A stretch of 40,896 bases of DNA from a virus: positions 1 to 40,896 of IMG/VR virus record IMGVR_UViG_3300049259_000191; one strand, given 5' to 3'. Positions 22,155 through 30,964 of the stretch are shown one piece after another. Below the pieces are notes generated by a model that saw only the letters and a program-made list of their open reading frames with translations, searched no databases and was not told the origin of the DNA. Made by a program: the position numbers and the translations under genes. Numbering within the stretch: the first letter of the stretch is position 1; each line of letters starts with the position of its first letter.

Positions 22155-22408
22155 AGGGCACGCCGATCAACGACGTGAAGGTCGGCGCCCGCCGACTGCG
22201 AGTCGACGACGTCGTGAAGGTGAAGGGCCTTCGCGGAGCCTTCCGCATCACAGGTATGCGCGACCTTGGCGGCGACAACGGTGACGCGCCGAACGTCGAG
22301 GTCACGCTGTACGGCGGGAACCACGGCGGCGTGCAGATGTACCGCACCGTCATGGTCGAGCGCATCGGTACACGGAAGGCGCTCGCAGGAGCGGGGGCGC
22401 AGTCATGA
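22151..22408 (+). CDS. Small KOW/SH3-like protein, unknown
   Basis: The 85-residue protein, from GTG 22151 (GTGA overlap), contains a motif typical of small beta-barrel domains (RVDDVVKVKGLRGAFRITGMRDLG). Such domains bind nucleic acid or proteins. It directly precedes the RecT-like gene and its stop overlaps that start. Family name not assignable. Confidence 0.5.
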   Translation: MKGTPINDVKVGARRLRVDDVVKVKGLRGAFRITGMRDLGGDNGDAPNVEVTLYGGNHGGVQMYRTVMVERIGTRKALAGAGAQS

Positions 22409-23796
22409 CCGACGTCGTCCCGTTCCCGCACACTGAGACCGGCGGCGAGCTCGATCTTCACGAGGGTGATCGTCGCCGCCTGAACGCGCTGTATCGCGAG
22501 TGCATGCGGATCGCGAACTCGAAGTTCGTCCCCGACGCGTACAAGGGCGACGCCGACACGATCTTCGCTCTGGCCCGCTACGGCGAGCAGTACGGCCTGG
22601 CGCCGATGCACTCGCTGTCCCGGCTCTACATCATCCAGGGGCGGATCGAGCCGAGCTACGACGTCGTCCTCGGCGTTGTGATGAGCCACGGCCATGAGGT
22701 CCGCATGGAGGAGACGTCATCGGAGCGGTGCACGGTCGCTCTGCGCCGGGTCGACTCGGACTTCTGGCAGCGGGTGACCTTCACGATCGCCGACGCGAAG
22801 CGCGCCGGTCTCCTCGACGTGTGGGTCGAGAAGTGGCAGAGCTCGCAGTCCGGCAAGAAGTTCAAGCAGGAGTACGTCATCGGGACGCTCGACGTCGCCG
22901 GCGAGCCTGAGCTCAAGGCCGAGCTCGTCGACAATGCGCCCGGATGGGCGACGGAGCTCATCGAGAAGCGCGAGTTCAGGTTCCGGGACAACTGGCGTCG
23001 TCATCCGGACGACATGCTCGCCTCGAAGGCGATCCGCCGCGCGGCGAAGCGGTTCTGCCCGGATGCGTTGCTGAACCTCACCGACGAGGGCGAGGGGATG
23101 CCGATCGACGATCTGCAGCGCGTCGATCAGCCGGTCTCGCACGACCACGACCAGGCCGGCGACGACGACATCGTCGACGCAGAGATCGTCGACGAGACCG
23201 GCGAGGACGGGACTCCACAGAAGGGCACCGGTACTGACGGTGCGGACACGGAGGAGAGGCCCGCCGCCACGGCGACAGCGGGCGATGGTGCCGACGGCCA
23301 GGACGTCGGACGTGCCGCATCCGAGCCGAGCCCACCGGCAGGGGATGAGGGGGCGGAGGAACCTTCTGCCGCCGTGGAGGCGCCCGAGCCCCCTCCTCCA
23401 TCCACCGCAGAGGGGCGAGTCGAGGAGCTGACGGAGCAGCTCGAGCAGAGCGTGACCGCGGCACGAGAGGCCCGGCGCGCGGCCGCGGCGTCGCCCGAGC
23501 CCGAGGAGGAGGACCTCGAGGTCGTCGCCGACGAGGACGTGCCTCTCGCCGGCGCCACGTTCGTGCGGTCATTCGCGATCCAGGTTCGCGAGTCGGACGA
23601 TGTGCACGGTCGACGGTTCGATGACGAGGACCGGCATGCGATCGTCGCTCACGTCACCGAGGGACGCACGCGCTCGACGAAGGAGGTCCGGCTCTCCGAG
23701 GTGTCGGACTGCTTCGCCACGCTGTCGCAGCTCGTGAAGGGACGCTTCGAGTCGATCGACATCGACGGACTCCGCACGATCCGGCCGGTCAAGTGA
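22405..23796 (+). CDS. RecT-like single-strand annealing protein with acidic linker
   Basis: The 463-residue protein shows the RecT pattern: YGEQYGLAPMHSLSRLYIIQGRI around residues 54-76, SYDVVLGVVMSHGHEV after it, and the conserved VTFTIADAKRAGL and MLASKAIRRAAKRF segments (about 125-220). RecT proteins anneal complementary single strands in recombination and replication. A disordered acidic/Pro/Ala linker (residues 250-385) joins an extra C-terminal domain of about 80 residues of unknown function. No RecE-like exonuclease is seen nearby. Confidence 0.75.
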   Translation: MTDVVPFPHTETGGELDLHEGDRRRLNALYRECMRIANSKFVPDAYKGDADTIFALARYGEQYGLAPMHSLSRLYIIQGRIEPSYDVVLGVVMSHGHEVRMEETSSERCTVALRRVDSDFWQRVTFTIADAKRAGLLDVWVEKWQSSQSGKKFKQEYVIGTLDVAGEPELKAELVDNAPGWATELIEKREFRFRDNWRRHPDDMLASKAIRRAAKRFCPDALLNLTDEGEGMPIDDLQRVDQPVSHDHDQAGDDDIVDAEIVDETGEDGTPQKGTGTDGADTEERPAATATAGDGADGQDVGRAASEPSPPAGDEGAEEPSAAVEAPEPPPPSTAEGRVEELTEQLEQSVTAAREARRAAAASPEPEEEDLEVVADEDVPLAGATFVRSFAIQVRESDDVHGRRFDDEDRHAIVAHVTEGRTRSTKEVRLSEVSDCFATLSQLVKGRFESIDIDGLRTIRPVK

Positions 23797-24071
23797 TGAA
23801 CCTGCGAATTGCCCGCGTCTCCGTACTTCACCGCCCATCGAGCTACGAGCTGCACACGGGAGCAGATCCGCTGGCGATCGCCGTGGAGTTGCAGGACGTC
23901 ACGTGGGCCGACGCTTCAGTCGAAGAGCACCAGGAGCAAATAGCGCTGACCCTTCGCCACATCAAGGACCACGAGCGCGTTATCCACCTGCATGAGCTGG
24001 CGATCGAGACGATCGGCGTATCTGGCGACAGGACTCTGCGCGCGGCGGCTGACTCGGGAGCGAAGCGGTGA
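23796..24071 (+). CDS. Unknown early protein (91 aa)
   Basis: The start is ATG 23796 in a TGATG junction. A basic/hydrophobic strand at the start (NLRIARVSVLHR) is followed by a helix rich in H and E (EEHQEQIALTLRHIKDHERVIHLHELAIE). It overlaps both neighbours. No family is recognised. Confidence 0.5.
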   Translation: MNLRIARVSVLHRPSSYELHTGADPLAIAVELQDVTWADASVEEHQEQIALTLRHIKDHERVIHLHELAIETIGVSGDRTLRAAADSGAKR

Positions 24072-24676
24072 GCGCCCGCTACTCATCCGACAACCCCGGA
24101 CTCGCCATGGGTCGCAAAGTTCGAGTCCAAGCTGCCATGGAGATCGTGCTCCTCGAAGGGATTCAGTGGGCCGACGACAACCGCGACCCGTGGGATCTCT
24201 GCACCGACAAGGCGGTCGGGCGCGCGTGCGGACATCGTGACGCGACGTCATGCGTGCTGGAGTCGCTCCAATTCTTTCTCCTAGCGCGAACCGACCCTGA
24301 GAGGTACGGGCATCTCGCCAAGCCGCCAAGCGATCCGGCCGAAAGAAGCGGTGCGCCGTCTACGCCGAGCGTCCTCCGTGCGAAACGGCTCGATGAAGGG
24401 GTCATGTTCTACTTCGACGGCGACATCCCGGCGGATGGCGTCACCAATGAACGCATGGTCGCCGCCTTTGCCGAACTGGAACGGTGCGAGAACGACTCCG
24501 TGCGCGCGGATATCGCCATCCTTGAGGCTGAGCTCGCCGGTATCGATGACGCGATCCTCGACGCCCAGCGCGAGTTGCGCGTCGAGGAATGGATGCAGCT
24601 CATGCGCCGCCGCGACCTGTTGCCGGGGCTGATCAACGAGCTGCGTCGCTCCGTCGAAAACGGAGCCAAGGCATGA
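24068..24676 (+). CDS. Unknown early protein (202 aa)
   Basis: Starts at GTG 24068 (GTGA overlap). The middle contains scattered Cys residues (CTDKAVGRACGHRDATSC, residues 45-65) that could bind a metal. The C-terminal half is a long helix with E/R/L spacing (DIAILEAELAGIDDAILDAQ). No similarity is recognised. Confidence 0.5.
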   Translation: MSARYSSDNPGLAMGRKVRVQAAMEIVLLEGIQWADDNRDPWDLCTDKAVGRACGHRDATSCVLESLQFFLLARTDPERYGHLAKPPSDPAERSGAPSTPSVLRAKRLDEGVMFYFDGDIPADGVTNERMVAAFAELERCENDSVRADIAILEAELAGIDDAILDAQRELRVEEWMQLMRRRDLLPGLINELRRSVENGAKA

Positions 24677-25041
24677 GCGCCGTGGACCCCGATCTCGTCG
24701 AGCTGGGCTGCTGCGTGTACGCCCTCGACCTCAACACACAAACGGACGCTGACGCCAACCAGGTGCAGGGCGGGATCGTGTTCGCGATCGAGTCGCACGT
24801 CGACCCCGATACCGGGGAGGTCGAGCGGCGGTTCATCACCGCGACGCCGTGGCGCGGCCAGGTGCGGTTCGACGTCGTGCTCGCCGACGAGGTCAAGCAG
24901 ATCGAGTTGCCGAACTCGGCGATGATCCGCTCGCTCATCCGGCAAGCCGGGAAGGTCGTCGCGCAGTCCAAGCGCGCCATGGGAACCGACGTCGCGCGCT
25001 GCGTGTCGCTGCAGCAGACACTGATGGGGATCCTCGGGTGA
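24673..25041 (+). CDS. Unknown early protein (122 aa)
   Basis: Starts at ATG 24673 in an ATGA overlap; longer frames lie within the upstream gene. It is a small globular protein with a beta-rich middle (GIVFAIESHVDPDTGEVERRF) and a helix rich in Q and A. No family is recognised. Confidence 0.5.
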   Translation: MSAVDPDLVELGCCVYALDLNTQTDADANQVQGGIVFAIESHVDPDTGEVERRFITATPWRGQVRFDVVLADEVKQIELPNSAMIRSLIRQAGKVVAQSKRAMGTDVARCVSLQQTLMGILG

Positions 25042-25400
25042 GCGTCGATGTCATGTTCGCCGAGACCCTGAGTGCTGCGCGTCGCGGCGAGACACTGAAC
25101 TTCAAGTGGTACGCCGGTTATCTCCATCAACTGCCGCGTCCGAACACGACGAGAAAGGTCACGGCGGTCGCGTGTCACTACTGCGAGCAGACGTATGAGT
25201 CGGCGAACTGGAGCCAACTGGCCCGCGAGCTAGCTCACCTTGGGTGGAACGAGGTGCTTGACGCCGCCCTCGCTCTTCCCGGTGGTCGGTGGTCTCGGCA
25301 TCCCAAACCGAAGGTGATCGTCTGCAATCACTGCATCACGACGTGGCACCGCGAGCGCCTTCGTAGGCAGCGCCTGGTCTTCTCCCCGGCGGCGTCGTGA
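25038..25400 (+). CDS. CxxC-rich protein, possible zinc-binding
   Basis: From GTG 25038 (GTGA overlap) the protein has 120 residues with two CxxC pairs: CHYC (about residue 50) and CNHC (about residue 96), suggesting a zinc ribbon. The C-terminus is basic (RERLRRQRL). No named family. The TGATG junction links it with the next Cys-rich gene. Confidence 0.5.
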   Translation: MSVDVMFAETLSAARRGETLNFKWYAGYLHQLPRPNTTRKVTAVACHYCEQTYESANWSQLARELAHLGWNEVLDAALALPGGRWSRHPKPKVIVCNHCITTWHRERLRRQRLVFSPAAS

Positions 25401-25696
25401 TGAGCGATCTAGCCGTGTGCTCTGTCTGCGAAGCAGCGTTCGAGAGCGGAGATCGGTTCGTCGAGGCGACGTACTTCTGGCTCATTGGAGCGGTGACGTC
25501 GACGACTCGGCGGCACGCGGATTGCACGCCGGTCTATGTCGGATCTTCCTGTGAGGACTGCGGCGCGACGGGCCCGCTCCGGAACGGGTTCTGCCGCCCG
25601 TGTTTTCGAGTCCATCTGAACCACTGCAGCTGCGAAGGCAGGAACGACGGCGACGACTGCTCGCTGCAACCCGAGTGGATGGGGAGAGTGACATGA
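25400..25696 (+). CDS. Cysteine-rich small protein, zinc-binding-like
   Basis: Starts at ATG 25400 in a TGATG junction. It has 98 residues with several Cys pairs (CSVC, CEDC, CRPC, HCSCEG), typical of double zinc-finger proteins. Such proteins occur widely in phage early operons; no name can be assigned. Overlaps the next start (ATGA). Confidence 0.5.
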   Translation: MSDLAVCSVCEAAFESGDRFVEATYFWLIGAVTSTTRRHADCTPVYVGSSCEDCGATGPLRNGFCRPCFRVHLNHCSCEGRNDGDDCSLQPEWMGRVT

Positions 25697-26037
25697 GGCG
25701 GACATGGCCCTCGATGCTCAGCTTCTTCGACGACGACCCGAAGCGGGGCCGGTCGGCGGAGGTCGACTACGGCACCTGGTGGCGGGAGGAGGGCCGCGGT
25801 AGTCCGCACTGGCGGGTGTCGTTCGTCGTCGCGACCGGCGAGCTCTACGCCGTCTGCATGGCGGGTCCGTGGTGCGCCTACTCCGGGCAGGTCGAGTTGC
25901 TCGCGGTTCTGCCGACGGCCGGTGACGCGCGCGCTACGGCGGCGTGGTTCATGGCCGGCTGGGTGGAGCATCACGCTGAGGGCAACGGCCTGAGCTGGAT
26001 CCGTACGCAAGCGCATCGGTGCGGGGTTGCCGCGTGA
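25693..26037 (+). CDS. Unknown early protein (114 aa)
   Basis: Starts at ATG 25693 (ATGA overlap). Features a Trp-rich beta pattern (YGTWWREEGRGSPHWRVSFVVATGELYAV) and a short helical section. Composition is soluble. It is linked translationally to both neighbours. No family known to me. Confidence 0.5.
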   Translation: MRRTWPSMLSFFDDDPKRGRSAEVDYGTWWREEGRGSPHWRVSFVVATGELYAVCMAGPWCAYSGQVELLAVLPTAGDARATAAWFMAGWVEHHAEGNGLSWIRTQAHRCGVAA

Positions 26038-26627
26038 CCGCGGAGGCGTTGCCGTCCATCCCGTCGCTGATGAGGATCCTCGACGAGGTCTACGAGGTGC
26101 GCGCCGTCGAGGTCGGGGACCTGGGTGAAGCGGAGCTTCCGCTCACGTCGTGGTGCACGGTGCTCTCCGAGGATCTCGGCGCGGTGTCGCGCTCGACGCT
26201 CGCCGCCGAGCAGTCGGGAGCTCTCGACGACGTTCGAGCGCGCGCCCTGCGCCTGGTCGTCGACAGCGTCGCTCTTGTCGAGCAGCTCGATCGATCGACC
26301 GGTCGTCACGGAGATCTCGACGACGTGAGTCCCGAACGCACGCCTACTCCCGAGCCCATCGTGCGCGCAGCGCCGGAGCTCGAGGAGCCCGAGCCGCCCC
26401 CGTTGCCGATCAGCGACGTCGCCGGCGACGAGTCATGGTGGAACGGCGACCGGTGGCGTGACCTTCTCCGCCGCAACGGTGTTCGTGTCGCTGACGCGAT
26501 CCGGCAAGGGCAAGCGATCGCCCGCACGCTCGGCCAGCCCGAGCCGGCCACGCTCGACGTCGTCTCGCCGGCGATCGCAGCGCAGCTTCGCGCCTGGGTC
26601 GAGTCGAGATCGGCCGGTGTCGCATGA
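26034..26627 (+). CDS. Unknown early protein (197 aa)
   Basis: Starts at GTG 26034 (GTGA overlap). Helical N-terminus, a Pro-rich hinge with acidic residues (EPEPPPLPI, near residue 120) and a C-terminal domain with WWNGDRWRDLLRRNGVR at about 135-152. No diagnostic motif. Confidence 0.5.
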   Translation: MTAEALPSIPSLMRILDEVYEVRAVEVGDLGEAELPLTSWCTVLSEDLGAVSRSTLAAEQSGALDDVRARALRLVVDSVALVEQLDRSTGRHGDLDDVSPERTPTPEPIVRAAPELEEPEPPPLPISDVAGDESWWNGDRWRDLLRRNGVRVADAIRQGQAIARTLGQPEPATLDVVSPAIAAQLRAWVESRSAGVA

Positions 26628-26908
26628 CCGTCACCGTCACCATTCCCGCTGGTCTGCTCCTCGTCCCGCGTCGCATCAACGGCGTCACGAAGCCGGTGTG
26701 GGACATCGTCCACAAGGGGTCGAAGAGGCCCGTGATCAAGGATTGCGGTACCCGCGACGGCGCGCTGGCGACGTCCGTGTCGCTCGGCGGGATCGACTGG
26801 GAGCGCGACACCGACGTGATCCTCTCCGATGCGACGGCGCGAGCCGTGGCGCTCGCTGTCCAGTCAGAGGTGTGGGGCGAGTCGACGGCCTCGAGGCGGG
26901 CACGGTGA
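26624..26908 (+). CDS. Small protein (94 aa) preceding the RuvC-like gene
   Basis: Starts at ATG 26624 (ATGA overlap). Beta-rich pattern at the start (VTVTIPAGLLLVPRRI) with basic residues, then an acidic part (DWERDTDVIL). Its stop overlaps the RuvC-like start (GTGA). Unknown. Confidence 0.5.
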   Translation: MTVTVTIPAGLLLVPRRINGVTKPVWDIVHKGSKRPVIKDCGTRDGALATSVSLGGIDWERDTDVILSDATARAVALAVQSEVWGESTASRRAR

Positions 26909-27411
26909 GGGTCGTCGGCCTCGACGTCTCGTCGACGTGCACCGGCGTTGCCGACGCGCGTGGACGCACGTGCCTGGTCCAACCGCGCACCAAGGGCGTC
27001 GGTAGTCGGCTCGATGAGACCGTCACCGGCGTCATCCGCGCCCTCGGGGCCGGAGGTGGTGCCGACATGGCGGTCATCGAGGGCTACAACCCGCGCGGCG
27101 CGCAGGGCTTCACGATGTGCCGGCTCGCCGAGGCCGGCGGGATCGTCCGCTGGGCGCTTTGGCGGGACAGCGTGAAGATCGTCGAGCTCGCACCGACGAG
27201 CCTCAAGAAGCTCGCTACCGGTCACGGCAACGCCGACAAGGACGCCGTGCGCGCCGCCGCGACGACGTGGCTCGGCTACGAGGGGAAGTCGTACGACGAA
27301 GCAGACGCGTTATGGGCGCGCGAGGCGGCGCTGCAGGCGTACAGCAGCTCGTCGGTGACGTTGCCGGCCGAGCATCTCGAGGCCCTCAAAGCCGTGAGGT
27401 GGCCAAGCTGA
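26905..27411 (+). CDS. RuvC-like Holliday junction resolvase
   Basis: This 168-residue protein has a RuvC-type RNase H fold core. The catalytic acids appear in their usual places: Asp7 (VVGLDVSS), Glu59 (MAVIEGY) and Asp131 and Asp134 (SYDEADAL) near the C-terminus. RuvC resolves Holliday junctions or branched DNA before packaging. GTG 26905 overlaps the previous stop. The RecT-like gene upstream and helicase downstream make a recombination module. Its stop overlaps the next gene in a TGATG. Confidence 0.8.
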   Translation: MRVVGLDVSSTCTGVADARGRTCLVQPRTKGVGSRLDETVTGVIRALGAGGGADMAVIEGYNPRGAQGFTMCRLAEAGGIVRWALWRDSVKIVELAPTSLKKLATGHGNADKDAVRAAATTWLGYEGKSYDEADALWAREAALQAYSSSSVTLPAEHLEALKAVRWPS

Positions 27412-27929
27412 TGTTGACGGAACATGGCGAGCGGAAGATCGATCGGTTCTTCTGGCTGTTGATCGCGGTGGCCGTGCTGTACCTGATCGGGCACCTGGTC
27501 GTGGCGTTCACCCGCGAGGCGTTCGAGACGCCGTCGATTCCGCTGCGGCCGATCCCGGCGTCAGCACCGGCGGCGGCGGACTATGCCGAGCCGATCACAT
27601 CGACCCCATCCACGTCGGTGAAGGCTGCCGCCCGTCGTTCCGTGGTCACGTCGTCGACGTTCGATCTGCTGGCGGACTGCGAATCCGGGGAGTGGGATCG
27701 CAACGGCAACCCCATCCCGGGCACCGCACGGTGGGACGATCAGCGCGGAGATTACGAGGGCGGACTGCACTTTGCTCCGTCGACTTGGGCGCGCGCTGGC
27801 GGCCTCCGCTACGCTCCGCACGCCTACCTAGCGACGCGCGTGGAGCAGATCGAGATCGCTGAGGCGTGGCTGGCGCGTACGAGCTGGCGGCAATGGCCCG
27901 TCTGCTCCCGAAAGATCGGCGTCCGGTGA
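27411..27929 (+). CDS. Membrane-anchored Rpf-like transglycosylase
   Basis: The 172-residue protein has a membrane segment at residues 13-33 (FFWLLIAVAVLYLIGHLVVAF), a Pro/Ala-rich linker, and a C-terminal domain (85-172) matching resuscitation-promoting factor domains: DLLADCESGEW with catalytic Glu91, GGLHFAPSTW, YAPHAYLATRVEQIEIAEAWL and WPVCSRKIG. Cys90 and Cys165 can form the conserved disulfide. Such domains cut peptidoglycan glycan strands in actinobacteria. Placement between a RuvC-like and a helicase gene is unexpected for a cell-wall enzyme. Confidence 0.85.
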   Translation: MLTEHGERKIDRFFWLLIAVAVLYLIGHLVVAFTREAFETPSIPLRPIPASAPAAADYAEPITSTPSTSVKAAARRSVVTSSTFDLLADCESGEWDRNGNPIPGTARWDDQRGDYEGGLHFAPSTWARAGGLRYAPHAYLATRVEQIEIAEAWLARTSWRQWPVCSRKIGVR

Positions 27930-30900
27930 GCGCGCTCGCCGAATGGACAGACGAGACGAGTCCGTCCGCTCATCTCACCGAAGTGCCCCGCCCGGTCGAC
28001 CGGTTCGAGCTGCCAGCCGCGACCCTCGCCGCTGCGGCAGCCGCCGCGAGGGTTGACGCGGGCGTGCTCCACGAGGCGGTGCGGCTCGCGCTGTCCGGCG
28101 GACCCGACGAGGAGCTCCCCGGCTGGCAGGAGGACGGCCTCTGCCGCAGCGGCGGTGACGTCGACAGCTACTTCCCCGCGCTCGGCTCGGGACGAGAGTT
28201 CCGAAGCCTCCTTGACCGCTGTGCGGGCTGTCCTGTGCAGTCGGCGTGTCTCGCGTCGGCGCTGTCGGCTGGTGATCGTTGGGGCATATGGGGCGGAACC
28301 TCGGAGAACGGCCGGCGGAAGCTGCGGAAGGTGCTGCGCAAGGCCGGGGTGATGGGCGTCACCGGAGAGGACGCGTTCCTCGCCTGGATGGCGCCGGGCG
28401 CTGATCGAGAGCCTGCGCATCGCGACGAGCTCCTGCTGGTCGGGATCACGCCGCGGCCGCATCAACGCGAGGCGGTCGCTGCGGTGTGCGCCGAGATCGC
28501 CAGTGGTGGCCCGTGTCAGATCGCGATGGCGACCGCGTCCGGGAAGACGCACGTCGGGCTCTGGGTCGCCGAGCATCTCGACGCGCGACGCGTGCTCGTG
28601 CTCGTACCGAACCTCGCTCTCGTCGCGCAAACCGCCGAGTTGTGGCAGGCGGTGACGAGCAGGTCGATCGAGACGCTCGCCGTGTGCAGCGACACCGGGG
28701 AACTGACGATCGAAACGACCACTGAAGTCGGCGTCGTCCGTGACTTCCTGCAGCACGCCGACCGGGCCGTCGTGTTCGCCACCTACCAATCCTCGGCTGT
28801 CGTCGCTGCCGCCGGCGTGCCGTTCGACCTGACGATCGCCGACGAGGCTCACCATCTCGCGGGCGAGACCGGCAAGGCGTTCGCGTCGGTCCTGCGCGGC
28901 GAGATCCCGACCGCCCGCACGCTGTTCATGACGGCGACGCCGCGGCGGTTCCATCGACACAACGGCGACGTCGACCTGGTCGGGATGGATGACGAGGCGT
29001 TCGGACCTCGGGTGTACGAGCTCAATCTGTCCGACGCGGTCGCCGCCGGGATCGTCGCCGACTACCGAGTGATCGTCGCAGCCGTCGACCGTGACACGTT
29101 CGATCGGGTCGCGGCACATCCTGAGCTCGGCGACGTCGATCCGCATCTCCTGGCCGGCGCGATCGCTGTCGTGCGCGCCATGGGCGACTCCGATCTCCGC
29201 AGCTGCATCAGCTTCCACACCCGGGTGGAACGGGCTCGCACGTTCGCCTCGCTGGTCGGGCTCGTCGCCGAGCAGCTGCCGGGCGCGACGCCGGCGGGCC
29301 CGGGCTGGTCCGGGTTCCTGAACGGTGACGCGTCGATGCGGATCCGCCGTCGGCTCCTCGCCCGGCTGGTCGACGACGTGACGTGGGGTGTGATCGCCAA
29401 CGCCAAGACCCTCGGCGAAGGCGTCGATGTTCCCGCTCTGGACTCGATCGCGATCGTGGACCCGAAGACATCCGAGCAGGACGTCATGCAGGCCGTCGGT
29501 CGCGCTCTTCGCCGACCAGGCGCCAAGGCGAAGGTCGGGACGGTCCTCCTGCCTGTCCTGCTCACCGGCGACGCTGATCCAGACGATCCGCTCGCCGGGG
29601 TCGACGATCGCAGTGTCGACATCATCGCCGGCGTCCTCCGTGCGCTACGGGCGCACGACGCCGACCTCGGCAGCCGGCTCGACCGAGCTCGCCGCCGGAT
29701 CGGCGTGCCCTCGAGCGCTCGGACGAGCACCCCTCGTCTTCTCCGCTCGTTGTTGCGGGGCCGCGCAGCGCGTGGGCTGCTGCGCAGCCGGGTGCAGTTG
29801 TGGCTTCCGGGTGGCGCTACCGGTGACCTCGCCGGCGCGCTCTCGCTGCGGTTGATACGCGAGTCGACCGCCAGCTGGGAGGAGTCGTACAGCCGTCTGT
29901 GCGCGTGGGTCGAGCAGCACGGTTCGCTTCCCGCTCAGGGCGTGAAGGTGCCGGACGAGACGGGCACGTTCGCCCTGGGCGCGTGGATGGGCAAGCAGCG
30001 CACTCTCTGCAAGCGAGGGATGCTCGCCTCCGATCGGATCGCACGCCTCGAGGCACTCGCAGGGTGGACGTGGAACGCGAGGGACGAGCACTGGTGGCGG
30101 AAGTTCGAGCTGCTCACCGAGTACGTCGAGCGTCACGGTTGGCCACCCGCACGCGCCGGCGCTGGCATGTGGCGCGGATCAAGCATGGCGAACTTCGTCA
30201 GAGGCTGCCGTGCCGGGTACACCGTCGACGGCAAGGAAGGCGGGTGGCTTCGCCAGTTCCCGGATCGGATCGCCGCGCTCGAGGCGATGCCCGGCTGGGT
30301 GTGGAACGAGCTCGACGCCGCTTGGGAGGAGCATTTCGACCAGCTGCGCCGCTGGGCGACTGTCACGGGTCATGCGGATCCGGCGTTCGCGGACGAGATC
30401 GATGGGTTCCGGATCGGAGCCTGGACGATCAAGCAGCGCGCCAAGATCCGGCGCGGCCAACTCGATGAGGAGCGTGCGGCGCGGTTACGCGCGCTACCCG
30501 GCTGGCGTGACGAGATTCGTGAGGCCGGCTACGTCGTGACGTGGGACGAGAACGTCGAGATCGTCGCTCGTTGGATGGCCGAGCATGATGGTCAACAGCC
30601 GCCACAGACGCTCGCGCTCGACAGCGGCTTCCGCATCGGGCACTGGTGCGCAAAGCAGCGAAATGCGCGCCGATCGGGAGCGCTTTCAGCCGCCCGGGAG
30701 GCCCGCTTGTCGGCGATTCCCGGATGGCAGTGGCAGGTCCGAGTCGAACGATGGGACGCGTTCTACGACGCCCTCGTCGAGCACGTGCAGGCCGGCGGAT
30801 CCGCCGGCAGCATCCCCAGAGAGCTGCGGCCAGGCGGGATCAACCTCGGCAACTGGGCGACGACGCAGCGGTTGATGTACGAGCGGGGGACGCTCACGCG

Positions 30901-30964
30901 CCGGCGGATTGAGCGGCTCGAGGCGGTCCCGGGTTGGCGCTGGCTGCGGGGGACCGCGTCATGA
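27926..30964 (+). CDS. WhiB domain + SF2 helicase + five helicase-associated repeats
   Basis: The protein has 1012 residues from GTG 27926 (GTGA overlap). Residues 65-135 form a WhiB-like iron-sulfur domain: Cys73, Cys99, Cys102, Cys108 and the G-x-W-G-G turn (GIWGGTSE, 120-127). Residues 175-560 are a superfamily 2 helicase: ATASGKTH (202-209), DEAH (306-309), TAT (336-338), and QAVGRALRR (522-530). From about 651 five helicase-associated repeats follow, each ending in a pattern such as RLEALAGWTW. It is a three-part fusion I do not recall as a named protein. It might couple redox or nitric oxide sensing to DNA unwinding; that is inference. Confidence 0.85.
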   Translation: MSALAEWTDETSPSAHLTEVPRPVDRFELPAATLAAAAAAARVDAGVLHEAVRLALSGGPDEELPGWQEDGLCRSGGDVDSYFPALGSGREFRSLLDRCAGCPVQSACLASALSAGDRWGIWGGTSENGRRKLRKVLRKAGVMGVTGEDAFLAWMAPGADREPAHRDELLLVGITPRPHQREAVAAVCAEIASGGPCQIAMATASGKTHVGLWVAEHLDARRVLVLVPNLALVAQTAELWQAVTSRSIETLAVCSDTGELTIETTTEVGVVRDFLQHADRAVVFATYQSSAVVAAAGVPFDLTIADEAHHLAGETGKAFASVLRGEIPTARTLFMTATPRRFHRHNGDVDLVGMDDEAFGPRVYELNLSDAVAAGIVADYRVIVAAVDRDTFDRVAAHPELGDVDPHLLAGAIAVVRAMGDSDLRSCISFHTRVERARTFASLVGLVAEQLPGATPAGPGWSGFLNGDASMRIRRRLLARLVDDVTWGVIANAKTLGEGVDVPALDSIAIVDPKTSEQDVMQAVGRALRRPGAKAKVGTVLLPVLLTGDADPDDPLAGVDDRSVDIIAGVLRALRAHDADLGSRLDRARRRIGVPSSARTSTPRLLRSLLRGRAARGLLRSRVQLWLPGGATGDLAGALSLRLIRESTASWEESYSRLCAWVEQHGSLPAQGVKVPDETGTFALGAWMGKQRTLCKRGMLASDRIARLEALAGWTWNARDEHWWRKFELLTEYVERHGWPPARAGAGMWRGSSMANFVRGCRAGYTVDGKEGGWLRQFPDRIAALEAMPGWVWNELDAAWEEHFDQLRRWATVTGHADPAFADEIDGFRIGAWTIKQRAKIRRGQLDEERAARLRALPGWRDEIREAGYVVTWDENVEIVARWMAEHDGQQPPQTLALDSGFRIGHWCAKQRNARRSGALSAAREARLSAIPGWQWQVRVERWDAFYDALVEHVQAGGSAGSIPRELRPGGINLGNWATTQRLMYERGTLTRRRIERLEAVPGWRWLRGTAS

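Noticed and set aside
22078-22284. Rightward frame rich in Thr/Arg
   Set aside because: Out-of-frame shadow of the acidic tail and the next gene.
27824-29218. Long leftward open frame of 464 codons
   Set aside because: It is the antisense of the WhiB-helicase gene; composition is arginine/histidine-rich and lacks any family pattern, as usual for high-GC shadows.
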